Of a stretch of DNA of 64,000 nt, positions 50,500 through 59,998 are shown piece by piece; the stretch's first letter is position 1, and every line of letters starts with the position of its first letter. Source of the DNA: Geomobilimonas luticola. GTDB taxonomy: Bacteria > Desulfobacterota > Desulfuromonadia > Geobacterales > Geobacteraceae. Made by a program: the position numbers and the translations under genes. Location: positions 62,001-126,000 of the forward strand of contig NZ_JAHCVK010000004.1 of the NCBI RefSeq assembly GCF_018476905.1, read 5' to 3'. The notes under the pieces were generated by a model. That model had not been told where the DNA came from and searched no databases. It saw nothing but the letters and a program-made list of their open reading frames with translations.

Positions 50500-50778
50500 T
50501 TATCTGTTTTTCTTCTCTTTTCTTTTCTCCTTGTCCTCCTTCTCTTCCGTGCCAACACCTTCCCGGAGGGCAGCCACGATGCTCTGGTAGAGGTCCTCCA
50601 GATCCTTCCCCCTGACCTTCTTACCTCCGACCGTGGCTATGGGCTGTTCCGCGCAACTGCCGCACTGCCCGAGACATTTCTTGATCTTGGCATCCAGATC
50701 GGGGAACTCCTCCTGCAACCGCCGGTAGACCCGGGATTTCCCCTTGTTGTTTTCGCAGAACCGGACTTTCACGTGCAC
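50500..50778 (-). CDS. YuzB-like (DUF1450) small protein, 92 aa
   Basis: The protein has 'VKVRFCENNKGKSRVYRRLQEEFPDLDAKIKKCLGQCGSCAEQPIATVGGKKVRGKDLEDLYQSI', with Cys residues as in [2Fe-2S]/thioredoxin-like YuzB proteins, and a charged Lys/Glu tail. The role is unknown; a redox protein with a 2Fe-2S cluster is possible. It starts with GTG four bases after the ferritin stop, so it may be co-transcribed with ferritin and serve iron metabolism. A second GTG two codons on is an alternative start. Confidence 0.72.
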   Translation of the reverse strand: MHVKVRFCENNKGKSRVYRRLQEEFPDLDAKIKKCLGQCGSCAEQPIATVGGKKVRGKDLEDLYQSIVAALREGVGTEEKEDKEKRKEKKNR

Positions 50779-50782
50779 GTCC

Positions 50783-51298
50783 CTAGGCTGCAGTTGCCGA
50801 CGGCGGGGTAAACACCCGCGCGGCCAGTTCGTTGTCGAGCATGAGGAGCCCCTGGCCGTTGTCGCCGATCAGCTTCAGCTTGCCGATGATCTCCCGGTCG
50901 TTCTCCTCCTCCTCGATCTGCTCGGTGATGAACCACTGAAGGAATATGCCGCTGGCGTGGTCCTTTTCCTTGATCGCCAGGTCGGCCAGGTTGTTGATGC
51001 ACGAGGTGATGTACTGTTCGTGCTTGAGGGTCTGCTCGAACAGGTCGAGGAACGATGTGAACGTGCTGGCAGGTGCCGCCATGGCCTCCACGAGCGCCGG
51101 TTCACCCTGGCTGTTGAGATAGGTGTAGAATTTCATGAAGTGGACCATCTCTTCCTGGTACTGCACCATGAACCAGTTGGCAGTCCCCTTGAGCCCCATG
51201 TCATTGGCGCAGGACGACATGTTCAGGTAAAGATGGGCCGAAAACAGCTCGGTGTTCAGGTGCTTGTTCAGGGCGGTGTACATTTTTTTGCTCAGCAT
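50783..51298 (-). CDS. ftnA: Ferritin (FtnA-like), 171 aa
   Basis: The protein has the four-helix ferritin pattern with the ferroxidase ligands: Glu in 'LNTELFSAHLYLNM', Glu-x-x-His in 'QYQEEMVHFMKF', Glu in 'TLKHEQYITSCI' and Gln/Glu in 'FITEQIEEEEND'. It stores iron as a mineral inside a 24-mer and limits Fenton chemistry in an iron-reducing cell. The ATG used gives the family's normal length; it has a GGAGG-like box. A YuzB-like gene follows by four bases. Confidence 0.94.
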   Translation of the reverse strand: MLSKKMYTALNKHLNTELFSAHLYLNMSSCANDMGLKGTANWFMVQYQEEMVHFMKFYTYLNSQGEPALVEAMAAPASTFTSFLDLFEQTLKHEQYITSCINNLADLAIKEKDHASGIFLQWFITEQIEEEENDREIIGKLKLIGDNGQGLLMLDNELAARVFTPPSATAA

Positions 51299-51383
51299 GA
51301 AGATGCCTCCTCGATAAAATGGTGATCGTATCTGTTTCCCCATTATAGCCCGAAATCAAGACAACGCCAGAAGCGACCCCCCG

Positions 51384-52895
51384 TCACCCGAGACAGCTGA
51401 CCGCCTGTTCCGCTTCCACCAGCACCCGCCACAGGTCTTCACTCTCCCCCAGCCCGAGCTTTATGAGATAGGCGGCGATGCTCAGGTTGGTACGGGCACG
51501 GAACAGCTCGACCTGGCGCCGGAACTCCTCCCCCTCCATGCCGGTGTCATGCAGATAGGCATCGAGGAACAGGGACTCGGGAAACTCCTGCAGCCTGGCA
51601 GGATGGGCAAAGAACTGGTTGCGGAACTGGGCGAGAAAACACCCCACATCGAAGGCCCGGGGGAGCACAAGGGAGCTTTCGAAGTCGATGGCAGCGATGA
51701 ACAGGGTCTCCCGGTTTTCCTGGTTGTCCTGGCCGAGGAAGACGTTCTTCGGATGGAAATCGCCGTGCCCCTGCACGAGGTCAGCCGGGTCGGCACGTAC
51801 CAGCCGTGCCTCCTCTGCCTGCACGAGTTCCATGATCTCCCGGGCCTTGCGGGTATGCCGGTGGTTGATGGCGGTAAAGCGCTCCAGGTACTTGGCCAGC
51901 CGGAGCTCTTCCCGGGGGAGAAAGTCATCGGGTGAGGTTATCACCAGCCGGCAGTTGTGGAGACGGGCGAGCCAGCGCGCCGCCAGCCGGAGGTACTCGC
52001 GGCCATCGGCGGGGGAGGCGGTCAGGAGCTTGTCGAACAGGGACTTCCCCCGCAGCCCCTCCTCAATGATGATCATGGAGGCCGGGTCCTCGTCGATGGG
52101 GCGCGGCACCCGGAACAGGCCACCGCCGAAACCCCGCTCCGCCAGGGTTTCCATGATATGGTAGGCCCGATCGGCATTCTTCCACTTCTGACGGTTTTCG
52201 ATACTCTTTATGATAATCCTCTCCCGGAGCTCGTCCGCCCCCTTGGTCCCGATGGTCACCTCCGTCACCCGGGTGTTGGCACCGGCGCGGGGGATCTCCT
52301 TGAAGAAGGGACGGCAGCGCCCATGACGGAGTTCCTCCACCAGGTCGGACATGGTGCGGAGAGGGTGGTCGAACTGGGTCGGGTAAGTCCCGGCATAACT
52401 GGCACCGTGGGTATCGGTACCGGCGATGGCGGTGAAATGCAGGCGGTGCCAGTCCTGGAGTCCCCGGCTGTTCCCCCGCACCGACTGGTTGGAATTGAAT
52501 ATCTCCACGCCATCCAGGTGGGGATCCCGCAGGTCCTCGTCGGACGGCATGCGACTCCCCCGGTAGGGGTGGGCCCAGACCAGGGCCACGTCGGGAAAAC
52601 GGCGTCGGATATCCAGGAGTGACGTGCCAAGCGGCAGGGATTCGGTGGCGCCGTAGACGAGCACGTCCCCCAGTTCGGCGGAACAGACCTCCTGACCGGC
52701 CAGGAGCAGGAAATGGTCGGGAACCTCGGCGGCCCGCCGCACATGCTTAAGCTCCTCCGCACCCCACAGGTAATGGTGGTCGGTCAGGACGATCCCCTGC
52801 AATCCCTTGGCAAAGACCCTCCGCACCAGTTCCACGGCGGAAACGCTGCTGCAGGGGGAGTGCTCGGACGTATGGGCATGCATCTCCATCAACAC
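51384..52895 (-). CDS. Fusion of PHP-domain phosphoesterase and aminoglycoside-phosphotransferase-type kinase, 503 aa
   Basis: The N-terminal ~205 residues form a PHP domain with metal ligands 'MHAHTSEHS', 'IVLTDHHYLW', 'LVWAHPYRG' and 'IAGTDTHGA'. The C-terminal ~290 residues are an APH/choline kinase-like fold: catalytic loop 'LVQGHGDFHPKNVFLG' (HGDxHxxN) and metal loop 'AAIDFESSLVLPRAFDVGCF'. PHP domains hydrolyse phosphate esters, while APH-type kinases phosphorylate small molecules, so the two activities could be opposing or sequential. The combination is uncommon. Start is uncertain: a GTG opens the frame, an ATG two codons on also fits. Confidence 0.85.
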   Translation of the reverse strand: MLMEMHAHTSEHSPCSSVSAVELVRRVFAKGLQGIVLTDHHYLWGAEELKHVRRAAEVPDHFLLLAGQEVCSAELGDVLVYGATESLPLGTSLLDIRRRFPDVALVWAHPYRGSRMPSDEDLRDPHLDGVEIFNSNQSVRGNSRGLQDWHRLHFTAIAGTDTHGASYAGTYPTQFDHPLRTMSDLVEELRHGRCRPFFKEIPRAGANTRVTEVTIGTKGADELRERIIIKSIENRQKWKNADRAYHIMETLAERGFGGGLFRVPRPIDEDPASMIIIEEGLRGKSLFDKLLTASPADGREYLRLAARWLARLHNCRLVITSPDDFLPREELRLAKYLERFTAINHRHTRKAREIMELVQAEEARLVRADPADLVQGHGDFHPKNVFLGQDNQENRETLFIAAIDFESSLVLPRAFDVGCFLAQFRNQFFAHPARLQEFPESLFLDAYLHDTGMEGEEFRRQVELFRARTNLSIAAYLIKLGLGESEDLWRVLVEAEQAVSCLG

Positions 52896-53001
52896 GGGAC
52901 GGGACTCGGGACCCGGAACCCGGGACCGGTAACCAGCAGCCTGTTATCGGTGGGAAGCATATGGTTTCGCGTTACACCGGTCCCCGCTCCCCCATCCCCG
53001 G

Positions 53002-53763
53002 TCACGACTTTTTGTCCAGGAACATCTTGATCAGGTCGATGGGGACCGGGAAGATGGTGGTGGAATTCTTTTCGGCGGCGATCTCCGTGAGGGTCTGGAG
53101 GTAGCGGAGTTGGAGGGACGTCGGTTCGGCGGCCAGCACCTGGGCTGCCTGGGCCAGCTTTTCCGAGGCCTGCAGTTCCCCCTCGGCATGGATAACCTTG
53201 GCGCGCCGCTCCCGCTCCGCCTCGGCCTGCTTGGCGATGGCCCGCTGCATCTCCTGGGGGAGGTCGATGTTCTTCACTTCCACATTGGCGACTTTCACCC
53301 CCCACGGTCCGGTATGCCGGTCGAGGATCTCCTGCAGCTCCTTGTTGATCTTCTCCCGGTTGGCCAGAAGCTCGTCCAGGTCCACCTGGCCGAGAACGCT
53401 CCGGAGCGTGGTCTGGGAGAGCTGGCTCGTGGCGTAGAGGAAGTTCTCCACCTCAACGATCGCCTTCTGGGGCTCCATGACCCTGAAGTAGATGACCGCC
53501 GAAACCTTGACCGTCACGTTGTCGTGGGTGATCACGTCCTGGGGGGGAACGTCGAAGGCGACGGTCCGCAGCGACACTCGCACCAGCCGGTCGATACCGG
53601 GGATGATGAAGAACAGTCCCGGCCCCCGCACCCCGGCCAGCCGGCCAAGGCGGAACAGCACCCCCCGCTCGTACTCGGGGAGAATCCGCACTGCGGTTGC
53701 GGCAAACATGATGCAGAGGATGGCGACAAAGATCACCGGCACGTAATTGAAAACATCGAACAT
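53002..53763 (-). CDS. SPFH-domain slipin/stomatin-like membrane protein, 253 aa
   Basis: An N-terminal hydrophobic helix (about 5-27) anchors a band-7 domain: '[72 protein letters not shown]' and '[24 protein letters not shown]', ending with a coiled-coil '[27 protein letters not shown]'. This is the slipin partner of NfeD. Together they form membrane microdomain complexes; the NfeD protease part often cleaves the slipin C terminus. The gene lies 95 bases after nfeD. The ATG follows an AAGGAGG box. Confidence 0.93.
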   Translation of the reverse strand: MFDVFNYVPVIFVAILCIMFAATAVRILPEYERGVLFRLGRLAGVRGPGLFFIIPGIDRLVRVSLRTVAFDVPPQDVITHDNVTVKVSAVIYFRVMEPQKAIVEVENFLYATSQLSQTTLRSVLGQVDLDELLANREKINKELQEILDRHTGPWGVKVANVEVKNIDLPQEMQRAIAKQAEAERERRAKVIHAEGELQASEKLAQAAQVLAAEPTSLQLRYLQTLTEIAAEKNSTTIFPVPIDLIKMFLDKKS

Positions 53764-53858
53764 GAACAAACCTCCTTGAAATCGGGGACCGGTAACCGGT
53801 TTAAAAAACATCCTGATTTTCTGGTATATTTCGAAAAGCTTTGACCGGTCCCTGGTCC

Positions 53859-55145
53859 CTAGTCCCGGGTCCCGGCCTTCCGCACCCTGAGCCGCATTCC
53901 TTCCACCGCGTCAACCACCACCTGTTCGCCGGCGGTGACAGGTTCCTCACTCCAGGCGTCCCAGTACTCTCCCCGTACAAAGACCTTCCCCCCCGCCGGG
54001 GTGAGCTCTCCGTCCGCCACGCCCACCTCCCCCACCAGCCCTTCCCGGCCGGTGGTCGGCTGGTTGCGGTGGGCCTGCAGGACCTTCCGGACGGCAAAGA
54101 CGAAAAAGCCGACCGTGGCGACCACCGTCACCAGAATCACGCTCCAGGAAACCCGCAGGTAGGGTTCCGGGGACTCGAACAACAGCAGCGACCCGAGCAC
54201 CATGGCTATCACCCCCCCCACCGTCAACATTCCGTGGGACACGATCTTGATCTCGGCGATGAACAGTATCAGTGCCAGGAGGATCAGCAGTACGCCGGCG
54301 TAGTTTACCGGCAGGGTCTGGAAGGCGAAAAACGCCAGAATGAGGGATATCCCGCCGATCGCCCCGGGGAGAATGACACCCGGGTTGGAGAGCTCGAAGA
54401 AGAGACCGAGCATACCGATCATCAGCAGCACATACGCCACGTTGGGATTGCTGATGGCGTTGAGTATCCGCTCTCGCATCCCCATTTCCGCCGGCACCAC
54501 CGCTGCTCCCGCCAGCTTCAGGACCAGTTCCCTGCCGTCCCGGTTGATGCGGCGCCCATCCAGCTGCCTGAGCAGATCGGAACGGTCTGTCGCCATGAGA
54601 TCGATGACCCGGCCTGCCAGCGCCTTCTCCGCGCTGAGGGAGATACTGTCGCGCACCATCTGCCGCGCCAGCGCCTCATCACGCCCCCGTTTACGGGCGA
54701 TCCCCTCCACGTAAGCTTCCGCATCGTTGACGATCTTCGCCTCCATAACCTTGTCGGGCTTCTCGCCGATGCTCACCGGGTGGGCGGCGCCGATATTGGT
54801 GCCGGGAGACATGGCGCAGACATCAGCGGACAGGGCGATGATCGCCCCGGCCGAAGCGGCGCGGGCTCCGGCTGGCGCCACGAATACCGCCACCGGAACC
54901 GGACTGGCGAAGATATCCTGCACGATCGAGCGCATGGCGGTGTCGAGTCCGCCGGGGGTATCGAGCTCGATCAACAGCATCCGATCCCCGTCGCGCGACG
55001 CTTCCTGCAGGTTGCGGTGCAGAAAGCTGGCCGTCACGGGGGTAATCGGATCATGGATGCCGACGACCCTTATCCTGCCCTGTTCGGCACTGAAACCGAC
55101 GGCTGAAATAAGCAGGCAGAGGATGAAGAAAACGATGCGCCCCAT
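53859..55145 (-). CDS. nfeD: NfeD family membrane serine protease
   Basis: The 428-residue protein has a signal peptide (residues 1-19) and an N-terminal ClpP/SppA-like protease domain with '[20 protein letters not shown]' and the catalytic region '[20 protein letters not shown]' (Ser). Four or five transmembrane helices follow (about 235-340), then a C-terminal OB-fold NfeD domain ('[56 protein letters not shown]'). It is the full-length 1510-N type that works with stomatin-like proteins. Conserved order with the slipin gene confirms it. A divergent NtrC-type regulator gene starts 116 bases away. Confidence 0.93.
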   Translation of the reverse strand: MGRIVFFILCLLISAVGFSAEQGRIRVVGIHDPITPVTASFLHRNLQEASRDGDRMLLIELDTPGGLDTAMRSIVQDIFASPVPVAVFVAPAGARAASAGAIIALSADVCAMSPGTNIGAAHPVSIGEKPDKVMEAKIVNDAEAYVEGIARKRGRDEALARQMVRDSISLSAEKALAGRVIDLMATDRSDLLRQLDGRRINRDGRELVLKLAGAAVVPAEMGMRERILNAISNPNVAYVLLMIGMLGLFFELSNPGVILPGAIGGISLILAFFAFQTLPVNYAGVLLILLALILFIAEIKIVSHGMLTVGGVIAMVLGSLLLFESPEPYLRVSWSVILVTVVATVGFFVFAVRKVLQAHRNQPTTGREGLVGEVGVADGELTPAGGKVFVRGEYWDAWSEEPVTAGEQVVVDAVEGMRLRVRKAGTRD

Positions 55146-55261
55146 GGAACCCCCGTGAACACAACTGTTCAAAGTATACTCCCTTCCGCCCGCCGGTCAA
55201 AGGGGGTCTTGTCATTCCATCGTAATAATGTTATGTATAACGCCTCAGGAGAGTGGATGCC

Positions 55262-56623
55262 ATGAAAGAGCGCAGCAAAATCCTCCTCATCGACGATGAA
55301 ACCGCCAGCCGTGAAGCCCTTGTCCTGCTGCTAAAGAGCAGCGACTATCAGATTACCGGTTGTGGCTCGGGACAGGAGGCCTTCCAGCTCCTCCAGCGGG
55401 AACGGTACGACATCGTCATCACCGACCTGCTCCTCCCGGATACCAGCGGTATCGACATCCTGAAAAAGGTCAAGGAAGACTCCCCTCTTACCGAGGTGAT
55501 CCTCATCACCGGCTACGCGTCGGCGGAAACTGCGGTACAGGCCATGAAGGAAGGGGCCTGCGACTATATCACCAAGCCGCTCAACATCGACGAACTTCGC
55601 ATCATCCTCGCCAAGACGGTGGAAAAACACCGGCTCCTCACCGAGAACGTCTACCTGAAGAAACAGCTCCGCGACAAGTACGAATTCGCCAACATCGTCG
55701 GCAACTCCCCCGCCATGCAGAAGGTCTTCAACCTGATGAAACGGATCATCAAGACCGACTCCACGGTCCTCATCTTCGGCGAATCGGGGACCGGCAAGGA
55801 GGTCGTCGCCAAGGCGATCCACTTCAACGGCAGCCGGAAGGACAAGCCGTTCATCGCCGTCCATTGCGGAGCGATCCCGGAAAACCTGCTGGAAAGCGAG
55901 CTGTTCGGCTACGTCCGGGGGGCGTTCACGGGGGCAAACAAGGACAAGATCGGCAAATTCGAGGCCGCCAACCACGGCACCATCCTGCTGGACGAGATCG
56001 GCACCATGCCGATGCACCTTCAGACCAAGCTGCTCCGGGTCCTCCAGGAGCAGGAAGTGGAACGAGTCGGCTCAACCCGGCCGATCAAGATCGACGTACG
56101 GGTTATCTCGGCGACCAACCAGAACCTGGAAGAGGAGGTGCAGAAGGGAACGTTCCGGGAAGACCTCTACTACCGGTTGAACGTCATACCCCTCCACATC
56201 CCCCCCTTGCGGGAGCGGATCGAAGACATCCTGCCTCTGGTCAGGTTTTTCCTTGAAAAATACTGCCGGGAGATGAAGCGCCCCCTCATGACCATCGCGA
56301 AAAATGCCATGGAGGCGCTGGAATTGTACAGCTGGCCCGGCAACGTGAGGGAATTGGAAAACGTCGTGGAGCGCACTGTCGCGCTTACGGAGGAGAACGT
56401 CATCACCCTCAACGATCTCCCCCGCAAGATATCCGAGATGGCTCTGACCAAGGTCTCGGAACAGGGAGTGGACCTGGTCAAGACCATTACCGAAATAGAG
56501 AAAATGATGATCCTCGAAGCCCTGAGCCTTACCAACGGGGTCAAGGCCAAAGCCGCGGCCATGCTGAACCTGAACCGCACAACGCTGGTGGAGAAGATGC
56601 GGCGTCTGGGGATGGAGCGGTAG
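55262..56623 (+). CDS. Sigma-54-dependent response regulator, NtrC family (second)
   Basis: The 453-residue protein has a receiver (acidic Asp11/Asp12, phosphoacceptor Asp55 in 'VITDLLLPD', Lys in 'YITKPLNI'), an AAA+ core with GESGTGKE, GAFTGA and 'GTILLDEIG', and a C-terminal Fis-type helix-turn-helix 'GVKAKAAAMLNLNRTTLVEKMRRLG'. It activates sigma-54 promoters after phosphorylation. No histidine kinase is adjacent. The ATG used has an AGGAG box 10 bases upstream; a GTG nine bases earlier is an alternative. Target genes are unknown; the NfeD/SPFH pair is divergent but has no clear sigma-54 promoter. Confidence 0.93.
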   Translation: MKERSKILLIDDETASREALVLLLKSSDYQITGCGSGQEAFQLLQRERYDIVITDLLLPDTSGIDILKKVKEDSPLTEVILITGYASAETAVQAMKEGACDYITKPLNIDELRIILAKTVEKHRLLTENVYLKKQLRDKYEFANIVGNSPAMQKVFNLMKRIIKTDSTVLIFGESGTGKEVVAKAIHFNGSRKDKPFIAVHCGAIPENLLESELFGYVRGAFTGANKDKIGKFEAANHGTILLDEIGTMPMHLQTKLLRVLQEQEVERVGSTRPIKIDVRVISATNQNLEEEVQKGTFREDLYYRLNVIPLHIPPLRERIEDILPLVRFFLEKYCREMKRPLMTIAKNAMEALELYSWPGNVRELENVVERTVALTEENVITLNDLPRKISEMALTKVSEQGVDLVKTITEIEKMMILEALSLTNGVKAKAAAMLNLNRTTLVEKMRRLGMER

Positions 56624-56627
56624 CTAC

Positions 56628-56915
56628 TTACGTAATCTTCACGATCGTGTCACGCAAGATAGTCCTGACCTCCTCCCATACCTGTTCAGTTCCTGTTTTA
56701 AGGTCTTCCCATTCATCATCACTGGCGGCCGCTATCCCTTGGAGCTTCACCGCGGCCTCATCCCGCTTGAGCTGCAAGGCTGCGATTACGCCATAACAGT
56801 CAAACTTCAACGCGGGCGGGGCGCTTTCTGCCTTGTCCTTGAGCAGATCGATCTGGACGTCCCATTCGACTATCTGTGCAGAGAGGGCTTCGACGTATGC
56901 TGTTCGCTTGTCCAT
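56628..56915 (-). CDS. Coiled-coil protein, Sll1863 stress-response-like family, 95 aa
   Basis: The protein is soluble, acidic, and almost all helix, starting MDKRTAYVEALSAQIVEWDVQIDLLKDKAE and including 'KLQGIAAASDDEWEDLKTGTEQVWEEVRTIL'. This fits the small coiled-coil family named after cyanobacterial Sll1863. It is common next to genes for membrane stress, but its role is unknown. It converges with the NtrC-type regulator, 4 bases apart, and is followed upstream by the beta-CASP nuclease gene. Confidence 0.75.
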   Translation of the reverse strand: MDKRTAYVEALSAQIVEWDVQIDLLKDKAESAPPALKFDCYGVIAALQLKRDEAAVKLQGIAAASDDEWEDLKTGTEQVWEEVRTILRDTIVKIT

Positions 56916-56982
56916 AAATAGCGATCTCCGTTACGCCCGTTAGCATGGAGGATCCCGTAAGAGCCGCGGCTTGTGGTTTGTG

Positions 56983-58374
56983 TCACAACTCGAAGGCCTG
57001 GTGTGGTGTCGGCATTTCCACGCGAGTATCTTTCAGGAGAGCCGCGAAGTTGCGCATCGTTTCCTGTTCACCATGGACCAGGAAAGTACGCTCCGGGCCA
57101 CCGGTCTGACGGTGCCAGTCAAGGAGTTCTGCCTGATCGGCGTGGGCGGAGAATCCGTTGATGGTGTAAATGCGGGCTTTTACCGGGACTTCATCACCAT
57201 ACAGATGGACGTGTGTGGCACCATCGACGATCTTGCGGGCAAGCGTGCCGTTGGCTGCATAGCCGACAAACACGATGCTCGAGGCGTTTCGCCAGAGGTT
57301 GTGTCTGAGGTGATGGCGCACACGCCCCCCCGTGCACATCCCCGATCCCGCCATAATGACCGCCCCGCCGACGACCCGGTTGATGGCAATGGAGTCCTGT
57401 GTCCCGCGCGTGAAGGAAAGCCCCGGCAGGCTCAAGGGGTCGCGACCCTCGCGGAACAGCTGAGCGGTCTCCTCGTCGTAACACTCGGGATGGCGCCCGA
57501 AGACCGCGGTGGCGGAAATCGCCATGGGCGAGTCCAGGAAGACCGGCATCGAGCGTGGCAGGCGCACCTGGTCCACTCCTTCTCGCAGGTAGTACAGGAG
57601 CTCCTGGGCCCGTTCCAGCGCAAAGGTCGGGATCACGACGTTGCCGCCGCGCCTGAACGTATCGTTAATCGCCTCGTACAGCTCCTCGACCGACGGCTCC
57701 AGCGGCTTGTGCAGCCGGTCCCCGTAGGTGGTCTCCATGACCACCACGTCGGAGCGGGGGGGCGGTGCCGGATCCCGCACCACCGGCCGGCCGTTATTGC
57801 CGAGATCGCCGGAGAAAAGCACCCCCCGCTGCCGGCCGTTTTCCGTCAGCTCAAGAAAAATGCACGCTGAACCAAGGATGTGGCCGGCATCGATAAAGGT
57901 CGCCCGTACGCCGGGAGCCAGATCCATAGGTTGACCGTAGCCGGCTGCCCTGCCGAAGAAGTCGAGGCTGTACAGGGCGTCCTGCTCGGTGTACAGAGGT
58001 TCGATGACCTCTTCGCGATTTCCCCGCCGAGCGGCGTGGCGCTGCTTCCCCTGTGCCTCTTCTTCCTGCAGGTTACCGGAATCCAGCATCACCATCCGGG
58101 CCAGTTCCCGCGATGCCGGGGTCGTGATGATCTCGCCGCGAAAGCCCCGCTTGACCAGGAGGGGTACGCGACCGCAGTGGTCAAGGTGCGCATGGGTGAG
58201 CAGCAGGAAGTCGATACCGGCCGGATCGAAACCAAAGGGTTCCGCATTGTCCTCGTCAAGCTCGCGCCCACCCTGGAAAAGGCCGCAATCGATGAGGATC
58301 CGTTTCCCCGCGCATTCAACCAAGTGGCAGGAGCCGGTGACATCCTGGTCGGCACCGTGGAATGACAGTTTCAT
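56983..58374 (-). CDS. Metallo-beta-lactamase-fold, beta-CASP RNA nuclease
   Basis: The 463-residue protein has metal site 'LLTHAHLDHCGRVP' (HxHxDH), 'IDAGHILGSACIFLEL', 'LFSGDLGNNGRP', the beta-CASP insert (about 210-365) with 'VVIPTFALERAQELLYYL' and 'VIMAGSGMCTGGRVRHHLRHNL', and the C-terminal RMMBL motif 'FSAHADQAELLDW' with 'LVHGEQETM'. This is the CPSF73-like exonuclease/endonuclease family found in many bacteria and archaea; activity is Zn-dependent RNA cleavage in the cytoplasm. The protein length is normal. Context (a seleno-oxidoreductase gene upstream, 70 bases away) gives no clear link. Confidence 0.92.
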   Translation of the reverse strand: MKLSFHGADQDVTGSCHLVECAGKRILIDCGLFQGGRELDEDNAEPFGFDPAGIDFLLLTHAHLDHCGRVPLLVKRGFRGEIITTPASRELARMVMLDSGNLQEEEAQGKQRHAARRGNREEVIEPLYTEQDALYSLDFFGRAAGYGQPMDLAPGVRATFIDAGHILGSACIFLELTENGRQRGVLFSGDLGNNGRPVVRDPAPPPRSDVVVMETTYGDRLHKPLEPSVEELYEAINDTFRRGGNVVIPTFALERAQELLYYLREGVDQVRLPRSMPVFLDSPMAISATAVFGRHPECYDEETAQLFREGRDPLSLPGLSFTRGTQDSIAINRVVGGAVIMAGSGMCTGGRVRHHLRHNLWRNASSIVFVGYAANGTLARKIVDGATHVHLYGDEVPVKARIYTINGFSAHADQAELLDWHRQTGGPERTFLVHGEQETMRNFAALLKDTRVEMPTPHQAFEL

Positions 58375-58444
58375 CTGAACCTCCCTGATCGTGTTGTGTG
58401 ATAGTACCTTGGACGGCTATCCCTCTGGATGGCTCCTCTATCCG

Positions 58445-59800
58445 TTAAAGCTTCTTGACCACCTCGCGCGCAGCGGTCACGACCGGATCCCAGACCGGTG
58501 AAAAGGGGGGCGCGTAGCCGAGATCGAGATTGATCATCTCCTCCACCGTCAAGCCGGCATGAAGACAGGTCGCCAGGGTGTCTATCCGCTTGGCCGAACC
58601 TTCCATCCCGACGATCTGGCCTCCCAGCAGGCGGCCACTACCCTTTTCAGCCAGCACCTTCACCGTTATTTCCCCGGCACCGGGGAAGTACCCCGCCTTG
58701 GTCCGGCTCTTGATTACGGCGCTTGCCCACTCGATGCCCAACATCCCGAGTTCCTTTTCCTGAAGGCCGGTACGGGCAACTTCCACCTGGCAGATTTTTG
58801 TGACCGCGGTTCCCACTACCCCGGGAAACGTGGCGTAGCCACCTCCCAGGTTGATGCCCGCTACCCGCCCCTGGCGGTTGGCGACGGTGCCGAGAGCTAT
58901 ATAGAAGGGTCTGCGGCTGACCAGATGGAACGACTCGGCGCAATCCCCTGCCGCCCATACGCCGGCCATGCCGGTTTCCATCCGCCCGTTCACCCGGATC
59001 GAACCCTTCTCCCCGAGAGGGATGCCCGCCGCGGCGGCAAGCGCCGTATTGGGCCGCACGCCGAGGCCGAGTACCACGATGTCGACCGGAAGGCTCCGCT
59101 TGTCGGTCACCACTCCCGTGACTTTTCCTCCTGCTGTATCGAATCCCGTGAGAGCTTCCTCCAGGTAGAGGGTCACCCCGAAATCCCGCAGTGCCTGGGA
59201 AACCAGCTGCCCCATGTCATCATCGAGGGTCCCCATCACCTCGGCAGACCTGTCTATCAGCGACACTTCCAGGCCGCGCCTGACCAGGGCTTCCGCCATC
59301 TCCAGCCCTATGTAGCCCCCCCCCACGACAACTCCCTTTTTTGCACCTCCGTCGTCCAGGATCCGGCGCAGTTCGATACCGCTCTGCAGCGTATTCACCC
59401 CGCAGATGGCCACGGCGTCAGATCCGGGAAGGTCCGGGCAGATCGGCACCGCGCCGGTGGCGATCACGAGGTGGTCATACGGTTCCCATACAACGCGGCC
59501 ACTCCGCAGGTCGCGCACCCGTACCTTCCCCCCAGTCGCATCGATTTCTTCAACTTCGTGGAGAATCCTGACGTCGATTCCATCCCGGTCCCGGAACTTT
59601 TCCGGAGTGCGGATAACGAGTGACTCTTCCCTGTCGACAACCCGGCCGACATAGTAGGGAATCCCTCAGGCGGAAAACGAGGTGTGGGGACTCCTCTCGA
59701 ATACGACGATCTCCAGATCGGGACGGCGACGTTTAGCCTGGGATGCGGCACTCATCCCCGCTGCATCGCCGCCGATAACAACCAGCCGCTCTTTTGCCAT
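58445..59800 (-). CDS. Selenocysteine-containing FAD pyridine-nucleotide oxidoreductase (NADH oxidase/CoA-disulfide reductase family, UGA at residue 45)
   Basis: The frame has one TGA (59666-59668) exactly at the active-site Cys of this family: 'ERSPHTSFSA-U-GIPYYVGRVVD'. Before it lies the FAD-binding 'RLVVIGGDAAGMSAASQAKRR'. After it the frame continues without other stops through 'DHLVIATGAVPICPDLPG', NADH motif 'GVVVGGGYIGLEMAEALVRRGLEVSLIDR', 'DAAGDCAE'-type 'GVWAAGDCAES' and the dimerisation domain 'GSAKRIDTLATCLHAGLTVEEMINLDLGYAPPFSPVWDP'. After the UGA a GUCG/CGAC stem with G-rich loop (59633-59650) is a plausible SECIS. Such enzymes reduce oxygen, peroxide or thiol disulfides. The product is 451 residues, normal for the family. 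Confidence 0.86.
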
Positions 59801-59897
59801 GGTATACCTCCTGATCGCTGACTGCTGCCATGGGTACAAGCTTACAATTCTTCCCGGGAAATACAATTCCGAAGGTTCCCCGGTTATTACGGGCACG

Positions 59898-59922
59898 AAA
59901 AAAGGGCATCCAACGGATGCCC
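59898..59922 (-). terminator. Intrinsic terminator after the thioesterase gene
   Basis: GGGCATCC/GGATGCCC is followed on the minus strand by TTTTTT. It separates the thioesterase gene from the seleno-oxidoreductase gene, whose start is 98 bases further on. Confidence 0.85.
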
Positions 59923-59998
59923 TTATCATTCTCGCGACAACGGAAAACGATCTTGTAATTGCCCCTGACGGCGAGCGCATACAGGATTCGCCTATGAT

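Noticed and set aside
58445-59800. Reading the NADH oxidase-like locus as two genes or a frameshift
   Set aside because: The frame is continuous on both sides of one TGA placed at the active Cys, with a hairpin after it.
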